Below, piece after piece: positions 8,900-18,550 of a stretch of 64,000 bases of DNA. The notes under the pieces are model-generated. The model was not told where the DNA came from. It saw only the letters and a list, made by a program, of their open reading frames with translations, and did not search any database. Location: the NCBI RefSeq assembly GCF_017094465.1, contig NZ_CP064791.1, forward strand, positions 744,001 through 808,000, in the 5' to 3' direction. Position 1 is the stretch's first letter; every line of letters begins with the position of its first letter. The position numbers and the translations under genes were made by a program. The DNA comes from Halapricum desulfuricans. GTDB taxonomy: Archaea; Halobacteriota; Halobacteria; Halobacteriales; Haloarculaceae.

Positions 8900-10957
8900 T
8901 CAGAGCTTCTCGGCCTGGCGAGCCTGTTCGGATCGCTGGCTCGTCTGCTCGAGTCGCCTGTCGACCGCGCGGGTCACCGCCGGTGGCAGGTCGTCTCTGG
9001 CTTCGGACAGGCGCGTGCGGACGAGCTCCAGGCGGGTCGTGACGGTGTCGAGGCGGGACTTCGCGGCGGAGCGGTCGCCCGCAGCGGCGTGTTCGGCCGC
9101 CCTGTCGGCGGCCTCGGCGACGGCACCCAGCGCCGTCGCCAGCCCCGTGACGGCGTTCTCGGAGCCGCCCCCTGGTTCGCCCCCGCCGTCGTCCAGGGCA
9201 CTCACCTGGGCTCGCGTCTCTTCGGCCACGTCGGCGACGTACCGGGCCAGCGGTCTCGTTCCGGTGTCGGGCCTGTCGATCCGGATGCGTGCCTCCCGGT
9301 CGGGATTGACGCGGAACGCTCCGACCTCGTCGTCGGCGTCGCGGACTTCCGTCGTGAAGGCACCGCCGCGGTGCACGTAGACGGCGTCGGGACCGGACAG
9401 CGGCGCGTCGTAGATCCGTCCGGCGAAGTCGTCCTCGACGGCGAGCGCCGTGAGATCGGCGTCGGTCCCGTCGGCATCAACCTCGAGTTTCGTCGCGTTC
9501 TCCCGTGCGACCAGCGGGATCTCGCCGTCCGCGCCGGCTATCGTCGTTTCGCCGCCGCCCGGGACCGTGACGGACTCGCTGTGCGGCGCGACGCCGGCCC
9601 CGTTGATCGTCAGGGTGTGCTCGCCGCTCGGGACGTCCTGGAGTGCGACGATCCCCCGGAAGGTCGGGACGGCCTCGGGGTCACTCTCGAAGAGCGCGAA
9701 CGCTTCCAGCGACGGATCGATCGTCGCGAGCCCCTCACCGTCGGGCGCCTCCTCGGCGGAGACGGCGTTCGTCACTCTCGCGATCACCTGATCGACCTCC
9801 GACGGGGCTCCGATAGCGTCGTACCGGTCGGAGAGTGCCTGCCGATGTCTCGATTCGCTGATATCGCTCGCGGGATCGTCGTACCGTTGCCCGTTCCAGG
9901 GGACACCGGTCGTCGTGATGTGGTCCGCGATCGCGTCCTCGGCGAAGTCCGGGATCGCGAACTCGAAGCTCAACTGCGGGCCGGTGAACGCTTCGATGTG
10001 TTCGAGGTCCGCGCTCGGACGGAGGTCGTACGCCACGTCGGCGTCATCGGATTCTCGACCCTGGTGCTCGAAACGCAATCCGGTCTCGCGGTGTGGCAGG
10101 TCACCCGGCGGGGACTGCAGATCGTCGAACGACCGGACTGTCAGCGCGCCGCTCACGAGGTCCGACGCCTCGACGCTGGGGAGCCGATCGTGTTCGTAGA
10201 CGGGTGCGCCGTCGAGTTCCGGCACCACGTACGGCAGCGCGAGCCCCTCGTCCCGTGGGAGTCCATACGCGAACGGGACCGTCGCGACGTCTTCGAGCCC
10301 CTCGATGACGCTGTTGGTGACGTCCGCGATGTCTGCCCCCAGCGGGAACCGCTGGAAGTGCTGTTCGTCCTCGTTGATCGAGAGCCCGCTCGAATGGGAC
10401 CCCAGCTCCGAGAGGATCCGCGGCCGCCGCTCCGGGTCGAGGAACTCGTTGTTCGGGACCGACCGCGAGTGGGAACTGGCGACGTACAGCTGGGGCTCGC
10501 CGGTGTCGGTATCGACGAACACCTGTAAGAGCTCCCAGTCGTGCCAGTGGAAGTTCGTGGTGAACTGATCGAACGCCGAATACAGCCAGTACTGGACGAC
10601 CGCCAACGGGGAGTCTTCGTACTCGATTGCGTGGTAGAACACCGCCGGGTCCGGCGGCTCGCCGTCGGTGTGTACGTACCCCTCGAAGGCGTCGAACCCG
10701 CTGACGACTGTCTCCCCGTCTCGATCGCTCTCGTAGGACCGCGGATCCGTCGGGAACCACTCCTCGTTTCGGTCGAAGTAGATCGTCGGTGCGAACTCCT
10801 CGGCGAGCGAGCGCGCCCGCTCGTCGCCGATCTCCCTCGACGGCCCGTCGTCACCCGACTCCAGCAGCGAACAGCCGGCGATCGAAGCGACTCCAGCGCT
10901 GGCAACACCACCCAGTACTGTCCGGCGATCGAGCGTCGGAATCGCGTCTCTCGGCAC
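8900..10957 (-). CDS. Exported haloarchaeal lipoprotein, Vps62-like N-terminal region
   Basis: A 685-residue secreted protein. A Tat motif (LDRRTVLGG) and lipobox (SIAGCSL, Cys about residue 29) mark it as a Tat lipoprotein. The N-terminal 250 residues contain APTIYFDRNEEWFPT, the tyrosine-rich VVQYWLYSAFDQ, and NFHWHDWELLQVFVD followed by ASSHSR, resembling Vps62/DUF946-type proteins. The C-terminal part has beta-sandwich-like stretches and ends in a helical, coiled-coil-like region. Function is unknown. A large antisense open frame over the same bases is judged a shadow. Confidence 0.75.
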   Translation of the reverse strand: MPRDAIPTLDRRTVLGGVASAGVASIAGCSLLESGDDGPSREIGDERARSLAEEFAPTIYFDRNEEWFPTDPRSYESDRDGETVVSGFDAFEGYVHTDGEPPDPAVFYHAIEYEDSPLAVVQYWLYSAFDQFTTNFHWHDWELLQVFVDTDTGEPQLYVASSHSRSVPNNEFLDPERRPRILSELGSHSSGLSINEDEQHFQRFPLGADIADVTNSVIEGLEDVATVPFAYGLPRDEGLALPYVVPELDGAPVYEHDRLPSVEASDLVSGALTVRSFDDLQSPPGDLPHRETGLRFEHQGRESDDADVAYDLRPSADLEHIEAFTGPQLSFEFAIPDFAEDAIADHITTTGVPWNGQRYDDPASDISESRHRQALSDRYDAIGAPSEVDQVIARVTNAVSAEEAPDGEGLATIDPSLEAFALFESDPEAVPTFRGIVALQDVPSGEHTLTINGAGVAPHSESVTVPGGGETTIAGADGEIPLVARENATKLEVDADGTDADLTALAVEDDFAGRIYDAPLSGPDAVYVHRGGAFTTEVRDADDEVGAFRVNPDREARIRIDRPDTGTRPLARYVADVAEETRAQVSALDDGGGEPGGGSENAVTGLATALGAVAEAADRAAEHAAAGDRSAAKSRLDTVTTRLELVRTRLSEARDDLPPAVTRAVDRRLEQTSQRSEQARQAEKL

Positions 10958-11155
10958 GGTTCATCCCCCGCGCGCTTCCGGGTGCATCTTCGTCTCGGCG
11001 GGAGCGACTCCCGAGTACCTCGACTGTCGCATTGTCCAATATTACACGGTTTTGCCGGGTATATCCCTTGTGGCCGGTTCGCGTAGTCCCGTGTTTCGAC
11101 GAGCGACGAATCTCGGTTCGACAACGCTTATCCAGCGGTAGATCGAACTCCTGAT

Positions 11156-11869
11156 ATGGACGTGGACGCGGACGCGCGCCATCGGTTGGCCGAGCGGATC
11201 GCCGGCGAGATCACGCTCAGCGAGGACACGGGGGCGACCGTTCGGAAGTGGCGGACCGACTTCGAGGTCAGCCAGACGGAACTGGCCGCCGAGCTTGACA
11301 TCTCCTCGTCGGTGATCTCCGATTACGAAAGTGGGCGCCGCACGAATCCCGGGAGCGGCATCATCCGCCGGCTCGTGGAAGGGCTGCTCGCAGTCGACGA
11401 GCGCCGCGGCGGGAGCCGGATCCGCCAGCACGCTCGCGTGCTCAGCGCCGGGTTCGACCGCGAGGTCGTTCACGAACTCAAGGAGTATCCGGCGACGATC
11501 GATATCGACCGCTACTACGACGCGATCGGCGCGACGGAACTGGTCCGCGGCCGCGAGGACACGATCGCGGGCCACACGATCATCGACAGCATCGCGGCGA
11601 TCACGCGCCTCTCCAGCGAGGAGTTTTACCGGCTGTACGGACAGAGCGCCAACCGGGCGCTGGTGTTCTCCGGTGTCACTCGCGGGGAGTCCCCGCTGGT
11701 TGCGATGCGCGTCGTCAACCCGACGCCGAACGTGGTCGTCCTGCAGGGTCTCGATCGCGAGGACGTCTGGGAACACGCGGCCGACCTGGCGCGGGTCGAC
11801 GGGTTCTCGCTGGCAGTACTGGACGCTGACCTGGAGACGACGCTGCAGCGACACCGGGAACTGCCCTGA
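11156..11869 (+). CDS. XRE-type transcriptional regulator
   Basis: A 237-residue DNA-binding protein. A Cro/C1 helix-turn-helix lies at about residues 37-60 (VSQTELAAELDISSSVISDYESG). The rest is a conserved archaeal ligand or dimerisation domain with a C-terminal alpha/beta segment (NVVVLQGLDREDVWEHA). The layout matches the archaeal family of putative XRE regulators with a C-terminal sensory domain. It is divergent from the Vps62-like lipoprotein across 198 bases, so it may regulate that gene; this is inference. Confidence 0.85.
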   Translation: MDVDADARHRLAERIAGEITLSEDTGATVRKWRTDFEVSQTELAAELDISSSVISDYESGRRTNPGSGIIRRLVEGLLAVDERRGGSRIRQHARVLSAGFDREVVHELKEYPATIDIDRYYDAIGATELVRGREDTIAGHTIIDSIAAITRLSSEEFYRLYGQSANRALVFSGVTRGESPLVAMRVVNPTPNVVVLQGLDREDVWEHAADLARVDGFSLAVLDADLETTLQRHRELP

Positions 11870-11923
11870 TTCCGGCAAAAGCGCCCGGTCAGAGTGGCTG
11901 AAAAAGACGGATAGTGATCGCGA

Positions 11924-12958
11924 TCAGTCGGCCGGCTGGGGCGTCGCTTGCCCCTCGCTACGGAGTTCCCGGACCGAACTGACCACGACGGCTCCACTGA
12001 CGAGCGTCGCGGCTCCGACGATGATGATCAGACTCACTGTGTCCAGGATCGGCATCTCGACCACGCCGCCGATCTCCCGGACGGCGACCGCGATGGCCCC
12101 GAGCAGCAACATGACGCCGAAGTAGACCTTGATCTCCTCTTCTTCGACGATGCTGGTCGCGGCCGCGCCCAGGCGTGCGCCGAACGCGCTCCCGGCGAGC
12201 AGCGGGGCGACGATGGTCAGATCGACCGCACCGTCCATCGCGTAGAGGAAGCTGCCGATCCCGCCCGAGAAGACGATCTCGAACAGGTCGGTACCGACCG
12301 CGACGGGCACGGGCACGCCGACCAGGTAGAACAGTGCGGGCATGCGGATGAACCCGCCGCCGACCCCGAGCAGTCCCGAGAGCAATCCCGTGGCGAACGC
12401 GACCAGCAGGATCATCCACAGCGAGACAGTCACGCCCCCGCGTAGCGACATCATCGGGGGGATCTCGTAGGACTGGATCGTCTGTGCGATCTCGGGTAGC
12501 TCTTCTTCTGACGGCTCCTCGGCTTCGGCGTCGTGGCTGAGCCCGCCGTCGCCGTCCGTGAGTGCGTTTCGGGTGATGAACGCACCGATCCCGCCCAGCA
12601 GCGCGACGTAGGTGACGCTGACGAACGTGTTCGCGACGCCCAGATCCTGCATGAAGTGCAAACCGATCCGGCCGACCTCGATGCCGGCCGTCGTTCCCGC
12701 GATCATGAGCACGCCGAGCTTGTAGTCGACCTGACCCAGATCACGGTGTTTCAGCGTCGCGATCACCGACGTGCCGAAGACGAACGCCAGTCCCGACGCG
12801 ACCGCCACGTCGGTCGGATAGCCCATCACCAGCAACGCGGGCGTGACGAGGAAGGACCCGCCCATACCGAAAAAGCCGAACAGCAGCCCGATCAGTACGC
12901 CGAAGCCGACGAACATCCCGAGCAGACTCACGGCGATGCCGAACAGCTCCATACTCAT
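11924..12958 (-). CDS. Sulfite/sulfur exporter TauE/SafE-family permease
   Basis: A 344-residue membrane protein with about eight hydrophobic helices arranged as two related halves. Each half has the family glycine-rich motif (GLLFGFFGMGGSFLVTPALL, then LLSGLLGVGGGFIRMPAL). The central loop is acidic. The family exports sulfite or organosulfonates, or imports sulfur oxyanions. Its start overlaps the stop of an upstream 49-residue gene (ATGA), and a rhodanese/MBL sulfur-oxidation-type gene diverges from the pair. This is consistent with a sulfur detoxification unit. Confidence 0.9.
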   Translation of the reverse strand: MSMELFGIAVSLLGMFVGFGVLIGLLFGFFGMGGSFLVTPALLVMGYPTDVAVASGLAFVFGTSVIATLKHRDLGQVDYKLGVLMIAGTTAGIEVGRIGLHFMQDLGVANTFVSVTYVALLGGIGAFITRNALTDGDGGLSHDAEAEEPSEEELPEIAQTIQSYEIPPMMSLRGGVTVSLWMILLVAFATGLLSGLLGVGGGFIRMPALFYLVGVPVPVAVGTDLFEIVFSGGIGSFLYAMDGAVDLTIVAPLLAGSAFGARLGAAATSIVEEEEIKVYFGVMLLLGAIAVAVREIGGVVEMPILDTVSLIIIVGAATLVSGAVVVSSVRELRSEGQATPQPAD

Positions 12959-13104
12959 TCACCCCGGAGCAAGCGCGCGATGCGTGGCCCAAAGAGCTGT
13001 TCGAGCGCCCCGTAGCCGACGTATAGCACGATCGCTTCGAGCAGGACGATCCCGATGAGCGCGGCCGCGCCCGCGGGACCGTCGAGCGTTTCAATACCGA
13101 ACAT
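12955..13104 (-). CDS. DUF7512-like 49-residue membrane protein
   Basis: A short gene encoding MFGIETLDGPAGAAALIG... with one strongly hydrophobic helix (about residues 14-34) and a basic C-terminal tail ending RLLRGE. Its TGA overlaps the ATG of the TauE-like permease by ATGA, indicating translational coupling. Small proteins of this kind (DUF7512 in haloarchaeal annotation) often precede TauE-type permeases, so it is probably an accessory subunit. It is easily missed because of its length. Confidence 0.8.
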   Translation of the reverse strand: MFGIETLDGPAGAAALIGIVLLEAIVLYVGYGALEQLFGPRIARLLRGE

Positions 13105-13428
13105 CGCTTCTCACCTCTGGCCGTCGTGTGTAGCACATGGCTCGTTGTTCGCGTAGCCATATCCGTCGACCACTCTTAATGGTTTTGGGATGATCATACA
13201 ATACTATATCCGGTTACCCTACGCATGGGTTCGCATAAGTTATCGCTATCATAGCGGTGCAGAGACGAGACAAAAGAGCCACTGCCCCAATTTATTGGGC
13301 TATTTTTATGTTGGCGGGATTGGCTGGTAAACTCCATCGGTCGGAAGCGCATTTTGACCGTCAATTAGAATTGTGTCTTCTATACAAAACTCTTTTATTC
13401 ATCCCGCCGATACTCGACGACGAGTACA
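13105..13428. promoter_or_regulatory. Divergent control region between exporter and rhodanese-MBL genes
   Basis: A 324-base AT-rich gap between divergent units. Two inverted repeats stand out: cgctatcatagcg at 13244-13256 (6-bp arms) and caattagaattg at 13362-13373 (5-bp arms). A TATA-like ctcttttattc lies about 35-45 bases before the ATG at 13429, so that the second repeat sits just upstream of the promoter. These are plausible operator sites for a sulfide- or persulfide-responsive repressor; no such regulator is encoded alongside. Confidence 0.55.
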
Positions 13429-14619
13429 ATGGACCCGGACGATTTCCCGACACCGGAGGAACCGGTCGACGCGATTGCGCCCGACGAACTCCGCCGTCGC
13501 ATCGAAGACGGCGAGGCAGTCACGATCCTCGACACCCGCGCGAGCGGGGACTTCGAGGAGTGGCACATCGAGGGCGAGTCCGTCGAGATCGAGAACGTGC
13601 CGTACTTCGAGTTCCTCGACGGCGTCGACGAGGCACTGCTCGAGGACGTGCCGGTCGGCGATCCGCTGGTCGTACTGTGTGCGAAAGGCGGTGCCAGCGA
13701 GTACGTCGCCGGGACGCTCGCCGAGGAAGGCCGGGACGTCGCCCACCTCGAAGACGGGATGAACGGCTGGGCGAGCATCTACGAGTCGGTCGAGGTCGAA
13801 GGCTACGACGGGCCTGGAACGCTGGTGCAGTACCAGCGCCCCTCCAGCGGCTGTCTCGGCTACATGGTCTACGACGACGGCGAAGCCGCCGTCATCGACC
13901 CGCTCCAGGCGTTTACCGACCGCTATCTCGACGACGCCGCCGAGCGCGGTGTCGAGTTGACGTACGCGCTCGACACGCACATCCACGCCGATCACGTCAG
14001 CGGCGTGCGAGCGCTCGACGAGGAAGGTGTCACCGGCGTCCTCCCCGAGGAAGCGGTCGACCGCGGCGTCACCTACGCCGACGAACTCCAGATGGCCGCT
14101 GACGGCGACACCTTCGCAGTCGGCGAGGTGACCGTCGAGACGCTGTACACGCCCGGTCACACCACCGGGATGACATCGTATCTCGTCGGCGAGAGCTTCC
14201 TGGCGACCGGCGATGGCCTGTTCGTCGAGAGCGTCGCCCGACCCGATCTCGAAGAGGGCGACGACGGCGCACCCGAGGCGGCCCGTCAACTCTACGAGAC
14301 GCTTCAGGATCGGATTCTCGAGTTGCCCGACGACGTGATCGTCGGCGGCGGACACACGAGCGACGCGGCCGAACCCGCCGCGGACGGTACCTACACCGCG
14401 CCGCTGGGCGACCTCCGCGAGGAGATGGACGCACTCACCTACGACGAGCAAGCGTTCGTCGAGACTGTCCTCGAGGACATGCCGCCCCGCCCCGCCAACT
14501 ACGAGGACATCATCGCCACGAATCTCGGTCAGCGCGAGACTGACGAGGACGAGGCGTTCACGCTGGAACTCGGCCCGAACAACTGCGCCGCGAGCCAGGA
14601 CTCGATGACGGGCGACTGA
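13429..14619 (+). CDS. Rhodanese-metallo-beta-lactamase fusion (persulfide dioxygenase-like)
   Basis: A 396-residue protein. The N-terminal rhodanese domain (residues 15-120) has active-site Cys in VVLCAKGGAS and ends in HLEDGMNGW. The following metallo-beta-lactamase domain has the THIHADHVSG metal motif, then TPGHTTGM and GDGLFVE. This architecture is seen in persulfide dioxygenase/hydrolase fusions that oxidise or move sulfane sulfur. The domain order is rhodanese first, the reverse of some bacterial fusions. It diverges from the TauE-type exporter, which would export the sulfite produced. Confidence 0.9.
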   Translation: MDPDDFPTPEEPVDAIAPDELRRRIEDGEAVTILDTRASGDFEEWHIEGESVEIENVPYFEFLDGVDEALLEDVPVGDPLVVLCAKGGASEYVAGTLAEEGRDVAHLEDGMNGWASIYESVEVEGYDGPGTLVQYQRPSSGCLGYMVYDDGEAAVIDPLQAFTDRYLDDAAERGVELTYALDTHIHADHVSGVRALDEEGVTGVLPEEAVDRGVTYADELQMAADGDTFAVGEVTVETLYTPGHTTGMTSYLVGESFLATGDGLFVESVARPDLEEGDDGAPEAARQLYETLQDRILELPDDVIVGGGHTSDAAEPAADGTYTAPLGDLREEMDALTYDEQAFVETVLEDMPPRPANYEDIIATNLGQRETDEDEAFTLELGPNNCAASQDSMTGD

Positions 14620-14645
14620 GCGGCCTTCCCCTTCCTATCTCTTCA

Positions 14646-15827
14646 ATGGATTTCGCTACACTCGGACTCTTTGTACTCGCTGGCGGCGCGAGCCTGTTCA
14701 TGGCGTGGGTCATCGGCGCGGGTTCCAGCGGTGCGACCCCCTTCGCCCCCGCGGTCGGTGCCAACGCTATCTCGACGATGCAGGCCGCGTTCGTCGTCGG
14801 GATCCTCGGATTCCTGGGGGCGGTCCTGCAAGGCGGGAACGTCACCGAGGCGGTCGGCTCCGGACTGATCCGAGGGGTGGTGCTCACCCCGGAGGCAGTC
14901 ATCCTCGCGCTCGTCACGGCTGCGGGACTGATGGCCGTCGGGATCGCGACGGGCTATCCCATCGCGACGGCCTTTACGGTCACGGGTGCGATCGTCGGCG
15001 CCGGGCTCGCGCTGGGCGGGCTCCCAGCGTGGTCGAAGTACGCCGAGATCGGCCTGATGTGGACGGTCGCGCCGCTGGTCAACGCCGGGCTCGCGTACGG
15101 ACTGGCGAGTCTGCTCCCCCGGGAGGACGTGCCCGAACGGTGGTCCGTCCCGGTCCTCGCCGGGCTGACTGGCGCGGCGGTGTCCCTGCTCGGGTTCGCG
15201 GTGCTGGGGCCGGGCGCGACGAGCCGATCGATCGCTGCGACGGTGGCAGCCATCGGTCCGGTCGATGGTTCGATCGGTGTCGTCGCAATCGAAGTGGCCG
15301 TCGTCGGGGTGTTCGCGCTCGCGTCGGCACTGGTCGTTCGCGCCTGGATCGGGGCCGACCAGCAGCGCGGCCTCCAGCGATACCTGCTCGTGCTGGGGTC
15401 GCTCGTGGCCTTCTCGGCCGGCGGCAGCCAGGTCGGGCTGGCGGTCGGCCCGCTCGTTCCGCTGCTCGAAACTGTCGACCTCTCGCTGTTCGCGGTGCTC
15501 GTCGGCGGTGCCGTCGGCATGCTCGTCGGCTCCTGGACCGGCGCGCCGCGGATGATCAAGTCCCTCGCACAGGACTACGCCTCGCTGGGCCCGCGACGGT
15601 CGATTTCGGCACTCCTGCCGACGTTCCTGTTCGCACAGACCGCCGTCGCGCTGGGCGTCCCGATCTCGTTCAATCAGGCCATCGTGACGGCGATCATCGG
15701 CAGCGGCGCGGCCGTCGCCGGCGGTGACGGCGTCAGCCGATCGAAGATGGGGCGCACGCTCGGTGCCTGGGCCGGCTCCTTTCTTTTCGCGCTGGCGATC
15801 GGTTTCGGGACGCTCTCGGTGCTCTAG
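14646..15827 (+). CDS. Inorganic phosphate transporter, PiT family
   Basis: A 393-residue membrane protein with about ten hydrophobic helices. The PiT signature occurs in both halves (GANAISTMQAAFVVGILGF near residue 38 and the C-terminal SFNQAIVTAIIGSGAAV). It lacks an attached PhoU domain, and no phoU gene is next to it. It is a cation-coupled phosphate permease in other organisms. It starts 26 bases after the rhodanese-MBL stop and may share its transcript. Its stop overlaps the 3' end of the convergent DUF790 gene by four bases. Confidence 0.9.
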   Translation: MDFATLGLFVLAGGASLFMAWVIGAGSSGATPFAPAVGANAISTMQAAFVVGILGFLGAVLQGGNVTEAVGSGLIRGVVLTPEAVILALVTAAGLMAVGIATGYPIATAFTVTGAIVGAGLALGGLPAWSKYAEIGLMWTVAPLVNAGLAYGLASLLPREDVPERWSVPVLAGLTGAAVSLLGFAVLGPGATSRSIAATVAAIGPVDGSIGVVAIEVAVVGVFALASALVVRAWIGADQQRGLQRYLLVLGSLVAFSAGGSQVGLAVGPLVPLLETVDLSLFAVLVGGAVGMLVGSWTGAPRMIKSLAQDYASLGPRRSISALLPTFLFAQTAVALGVPISFNQAIVTAIIGSGAAVAGGDGVSRSKMGRTLGAWAGSFLFALAIGFGTLSVL

Positions 15828-17368
15828 CGGTCTCGGATCGTCCCGCCGCTGAGCCCGTCCCACTCGACGCGATAGCCGAGGCGCGAGAGGACCGCGCTCG
15901 CGTCGTCGATCCCGTGCGTCTCGAGGACGGACTCCGCGTCGCCGAGGTCCATCCCCGCCTCGATCTCGCCGGCGAGCGAGTCGAGTACGCCGGGACGGAC
16001 GAGCGTCCGGCCGACCCGCTCGTGCTCGGGGAAAGATTTGGCCTCGATCGCGTCCTCGCTGACCCCGTGTGTCTCGGCGACGGCCGCGAGCGTCGTCACG
16101 TCCGCCTCGGGGGCGAGGCTCGCGGGGAGATCGGCCACGCTTTCGGCAACCAACCCCTCCTCGTAGCGTCGCAGTGCGTTCCGTACGTCTTTCACCCGGA
16201 CTGTCCCCGTATAGGGGATCGCGCGGTGGTCGCGCGCCTCGATCTCTGCGCTCGCGTCACCGGTTTCGGTCAACTGGTCGATGTCCTCGATCTCGCCGAC
16301 CCCGAGTGAGTCGTCGACGGCCACTAGCAGCTCGACGTCCTCCAGCTCCGCCAGGCGGTCGAGCTTCTTCGTGACGTATTCCGGCGTCCAGAAGCCCATG
16401 ATCTCGAAGTACACCCGGAAGTCGGCGTACCGGTAATCGAAGGCGAAATCCGGGATGACGACGTGCGCGCCCGCGGCGAGCGGCTCGGGTTCGCGCACGA
16501 GATCCCAGTCGAGATCCAGCGCCTCGAATCTGGCCGCGAAGTCGGCTTCGACGCCGCTGTCGAAGGTGACCTCGGTGACGGGCTCGTGGTCCGGGACCGT
16601 CACGTCACCGTCGGTGAGGACGAGCCGACGGTCGGTGCCGTCGTCGTCGATCGTCGCGACCAGGCGCCACTGGGCGGTTTTCGCGACGCTGCGAAGCAGG
16701 CGAGCGAAGCGAGTGCCGTAGCGACGCGTCCGCCGGAAGAGCGCGGTCGGGCCGGTCACGACGACCTCTCGGCCGTCGCCGGTCCGCTCGATCTCGTACA
16801 TGAGCCGAAGGCGCTTGACTGCCGAGACCACGGTCTTCGGATCGTCGCTTTCGATCCTGACCTCGGTCGCGTCGAACAGCGCGGTCTGGGCCAGCGAGAG
16901 ATCGTACTGGCGACACAGTGAGTCGGGATCGTAACGTGTCGTGACCTCGGTCAGTATCTGCCGGTCGTCGAGATCCGCATACAGCGACGCTTCGATGTCG
17001 TCCGGATCGACCGCGAGGCGATCGGCTGCCCGCGAGAGCGCGCGTTCGCGATCGCGCTCGGTGACGACGCCGACGCGCTCGGCTGCCTCGAACGCGGCCC
17101 GACGAGCGCGGTCCGGCGGCAGCGGTGCCCGCGTCTCGAACGTCGCCTCGCGATTCAGGAGTTTGGCGAACCCACGGACGAGCTTGAAGTCGGGTGCGTC
17201 GCGTTCGAGGTCGGTTAGCGCCCCGTCGAGTTGCTCGCGCGACTCGCCGACGTGACCCTGGTACGTGCCGATAACGCGGGCCGCAAGGTCGCGGTGATCC
17301 CCGCCGACGAACTGGGGGTGGTAGCCACCACCGGCCCGGGAGACGCGGAGCAACTCCTTCGTGAGCAC
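15824..17368 (-). CDS. DUF790 nuclease (Bax1, XPB partner)
   Basis: A protein of about 514 residues of the DUF790 family, whose archaeal member Bax1 is a structure-specific nuclease that binds XPB helicase. It starts with the family block LTKELLRVSRAGGGYHPQF. A nuclease-like core near residue 330 contains IPDFAFDY followed by VYFEIMGFWTPEYVTKKL (PD-(D/E)XK-like D...E-x-M). The GTG at 17368 is chosen because it starts exactly at the conserved block; upstream in-frame starts reach 17407. Unusually, XPB is encoded about 7.4 kb away rather than adjacent. Confidence 0.85.
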   Translation of the reverse strand: MLTKELLRVSRAGGGYHPQFVGGDHRDLAARVIGTYQGHVGESREQLDGALTDLERDAPDFKLVRGFAKLLNREATFETRAPLPPDRARRAAFEAAERVGVVTERDRERALSRAADRLAVDPDDIEASLYADLDDRQILTEVTTRYDPDSLCRQYDLSLAQTALFDATEVRIESDDPKTVVSAVKRLRLMYEIERTGDGREVVVTGPTALFRRTRRYGTRFARLLRSVAKTAQWRLVATIDDDGTDRRLVLTDGDVTVPDHEPVTEVTFDSGVEADFAARFEALDLDWDLVREPEPLAAGAHVVIPDFAFDYRYADFRVYFEIMGFWTPEYVTKKLDRLAELEDVELLVAVDDSLGVGEIEDIDQLTETGDASAEIEARDHRAIPYTGTVRVKDVRNALRRYEEGLVAESVADLPASLAPEADVTTLAAVAETHGVSEDAIEAKSFPEHERVGRTLVRPGVLDSLAGEIEAGMDLGDAESVLETHGIDDASAVLSRLGYRVEWDGLSGGTIRDR

Positions 17369-17439
17369 AGTCGAGGTTCGGACAGCCACGCCCATAAGCG
17401 ATGCCAAGGCACTTGGCGGTCGCCGGTAACTGATCGATC

Positions 17440-17868
17440 ATGGGGAGGACCAGACGTGCGGTACTGACCGCGTTCGCCGGAGCCGTTACCGGTGGCTGTC
17501 TGTCCCGCGAACCGGACCCGCCGCCGCGCACGACCGTTACTGAGCAGACGCCACCGGCGGCAGACGGTATCGACACGTCGACGCGCACGCCCGAGGTCGT
17601 CGACCAGCAGGTCAGTCGCGGGTCGGACGGCAACGTCAGCATCGACGCGACGATCCGAAACGACGCTCCGTCAGGGTTCGAGGGGTACCTGCTGGCCGAA
17701 CTCGATTCTCAGGGTCGGACTGTGAGCTCCCAGACCCGCTTCGAGGTCGAGCCGCTCAGCGAACGGACGGTCTCGCTGACCGCCCCGCTCGACTACGAGA
17801 CATTTGACGCGGATCCGGGTCTCAGACTGTCCGTCGGGACCGAGCCGATTTCGACGACAACCGCGTGA
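17440..17868 (+). CDS. Small Tat/Sec lipoprotein with a FxLYD-like beta domain
   Basis: A 142-residue exported protein. RTRRAVLTAFAGAVTGGCLS gives a twin-arginine-type signal and lipobox with Cys at about residue 20. A Thr/Pro-rich linker leads to a beta-sandwich domain with VSIDATIRNDAPSGFEGYL, as in surface proteins that carry FxLYD-like domains. I cannot assign a function. It is divergent from the DUF790 gene and 98 bases before the HalX regulator. Confidence 0.75.
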   Translation: MGRTRRAVLTAFAGAVTGGCLSREPDPPPRTTVTEQTPPAADGIDTSTRTPEVVDQQVSRGSDGNVSIDATIRNDAPSGFEGYLLAELDSQGRTVSSQTRFEVEPLSERTVSLTAPLDYETFDADPGLRLSVGTEPISTTTA

Positions 17869-17965
17869 CAGTCGTCCAGCTGTACGATACCTGCGGCCCC
17901 GCATGCGGCCGGATCGCGACCCACAGTGATATGTATTTGGAGGGTAAATAATCCGCAGAGAGCTG

Positions 17966-18550
17966 ATGTCAGATCCCGACGCACCCGTCGTGCTCATCGT
18001 CGAAGACGAACCGGACGTCGCCGAGACGTATAATCTCTGGTTACAGGACGGATACGAGGTCCGCGTGGCCCAGAACGGCGACGAAGCTCTCGACATGCTC
18101 GATGAGGACGTCGACGTGGTCCTGCTGGATCGTATGATGCCCGGGCTGTCCGGGGACGAGGTCCTCTCGCGGATCCGCGAGAGCGGCTACGAATGCCGGG
18201 TCGCCATGGTAACGGCGGTCGAACCGGACTTCGACATCCTCGAGATGGGGTTCGACTCGTATCTCACGAAGCCGATCCGCAGCGAGCAACTGCACGAGAC
18301 GGTCGAGAACCTGCTCGAACGGTCGGCCTACGACGGACTCCTCCAGGAATATTATTCGCTGGTCGAAAAGCAGGCGACGCTGGAGGCGACAAAGAGCAGC
18401 GCCGAACTCGCCGAGAGCGACGACTACGAGGAACTGACCGAGCGAATCGACGAGTTGCGGGACGACCTGTCACAGACGCTGGGGGGTATCGAGGACGACG
18501 ACGATTTCATCGCGACTCTGAGGGGGCTCGGCAATGGCGACGAACACTGA
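17966..18550 (+). CDS. HalX-type response regulator
   Basis: A 194-residue two-component receiver protein. The receiver domain has the acidic pair at EDEP (residues 13-16), phosphoacceptor D55 (VVLLDRMMPG), a Thr at MVTA and Lys at YLTKPI. The C-terminal HalX domain is the helical region from about residue 125 (GLLQEYYSLVEKQATLE). HalX lacks an evident DNA-binding fold, so output is likely by protein contact. The last 17 bases overlap the next gene, a KaiC-like ATPase, which may be its partner. Confidence 0.92.
   Translation: MSDPDAPVVLIVEDEPDVAETYNLWLQDGYEVRVAQNGDEALDMLDEDVDVVLLDRMMPGLSGDEVLSRIRESGYECRVAMVTAVEPDFDILEMGFDSYLTKPIRSEQLHETVENLLERSAYDGLLQEYYSLVEKQATLEATKSSAELAESDDYEELTERIDELRDDLSQTLGGIEDDDDFIATLRGLGNGDEH

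Noticed and set aside
8822-10528. Plus-strand open frame (568 codons) opposite the Vps62-like lipoprotein
   Set aside because: Arg/Gly-rich antisense product without domains. The minus frame has a Tat signal, lipobox and halophilic composition.
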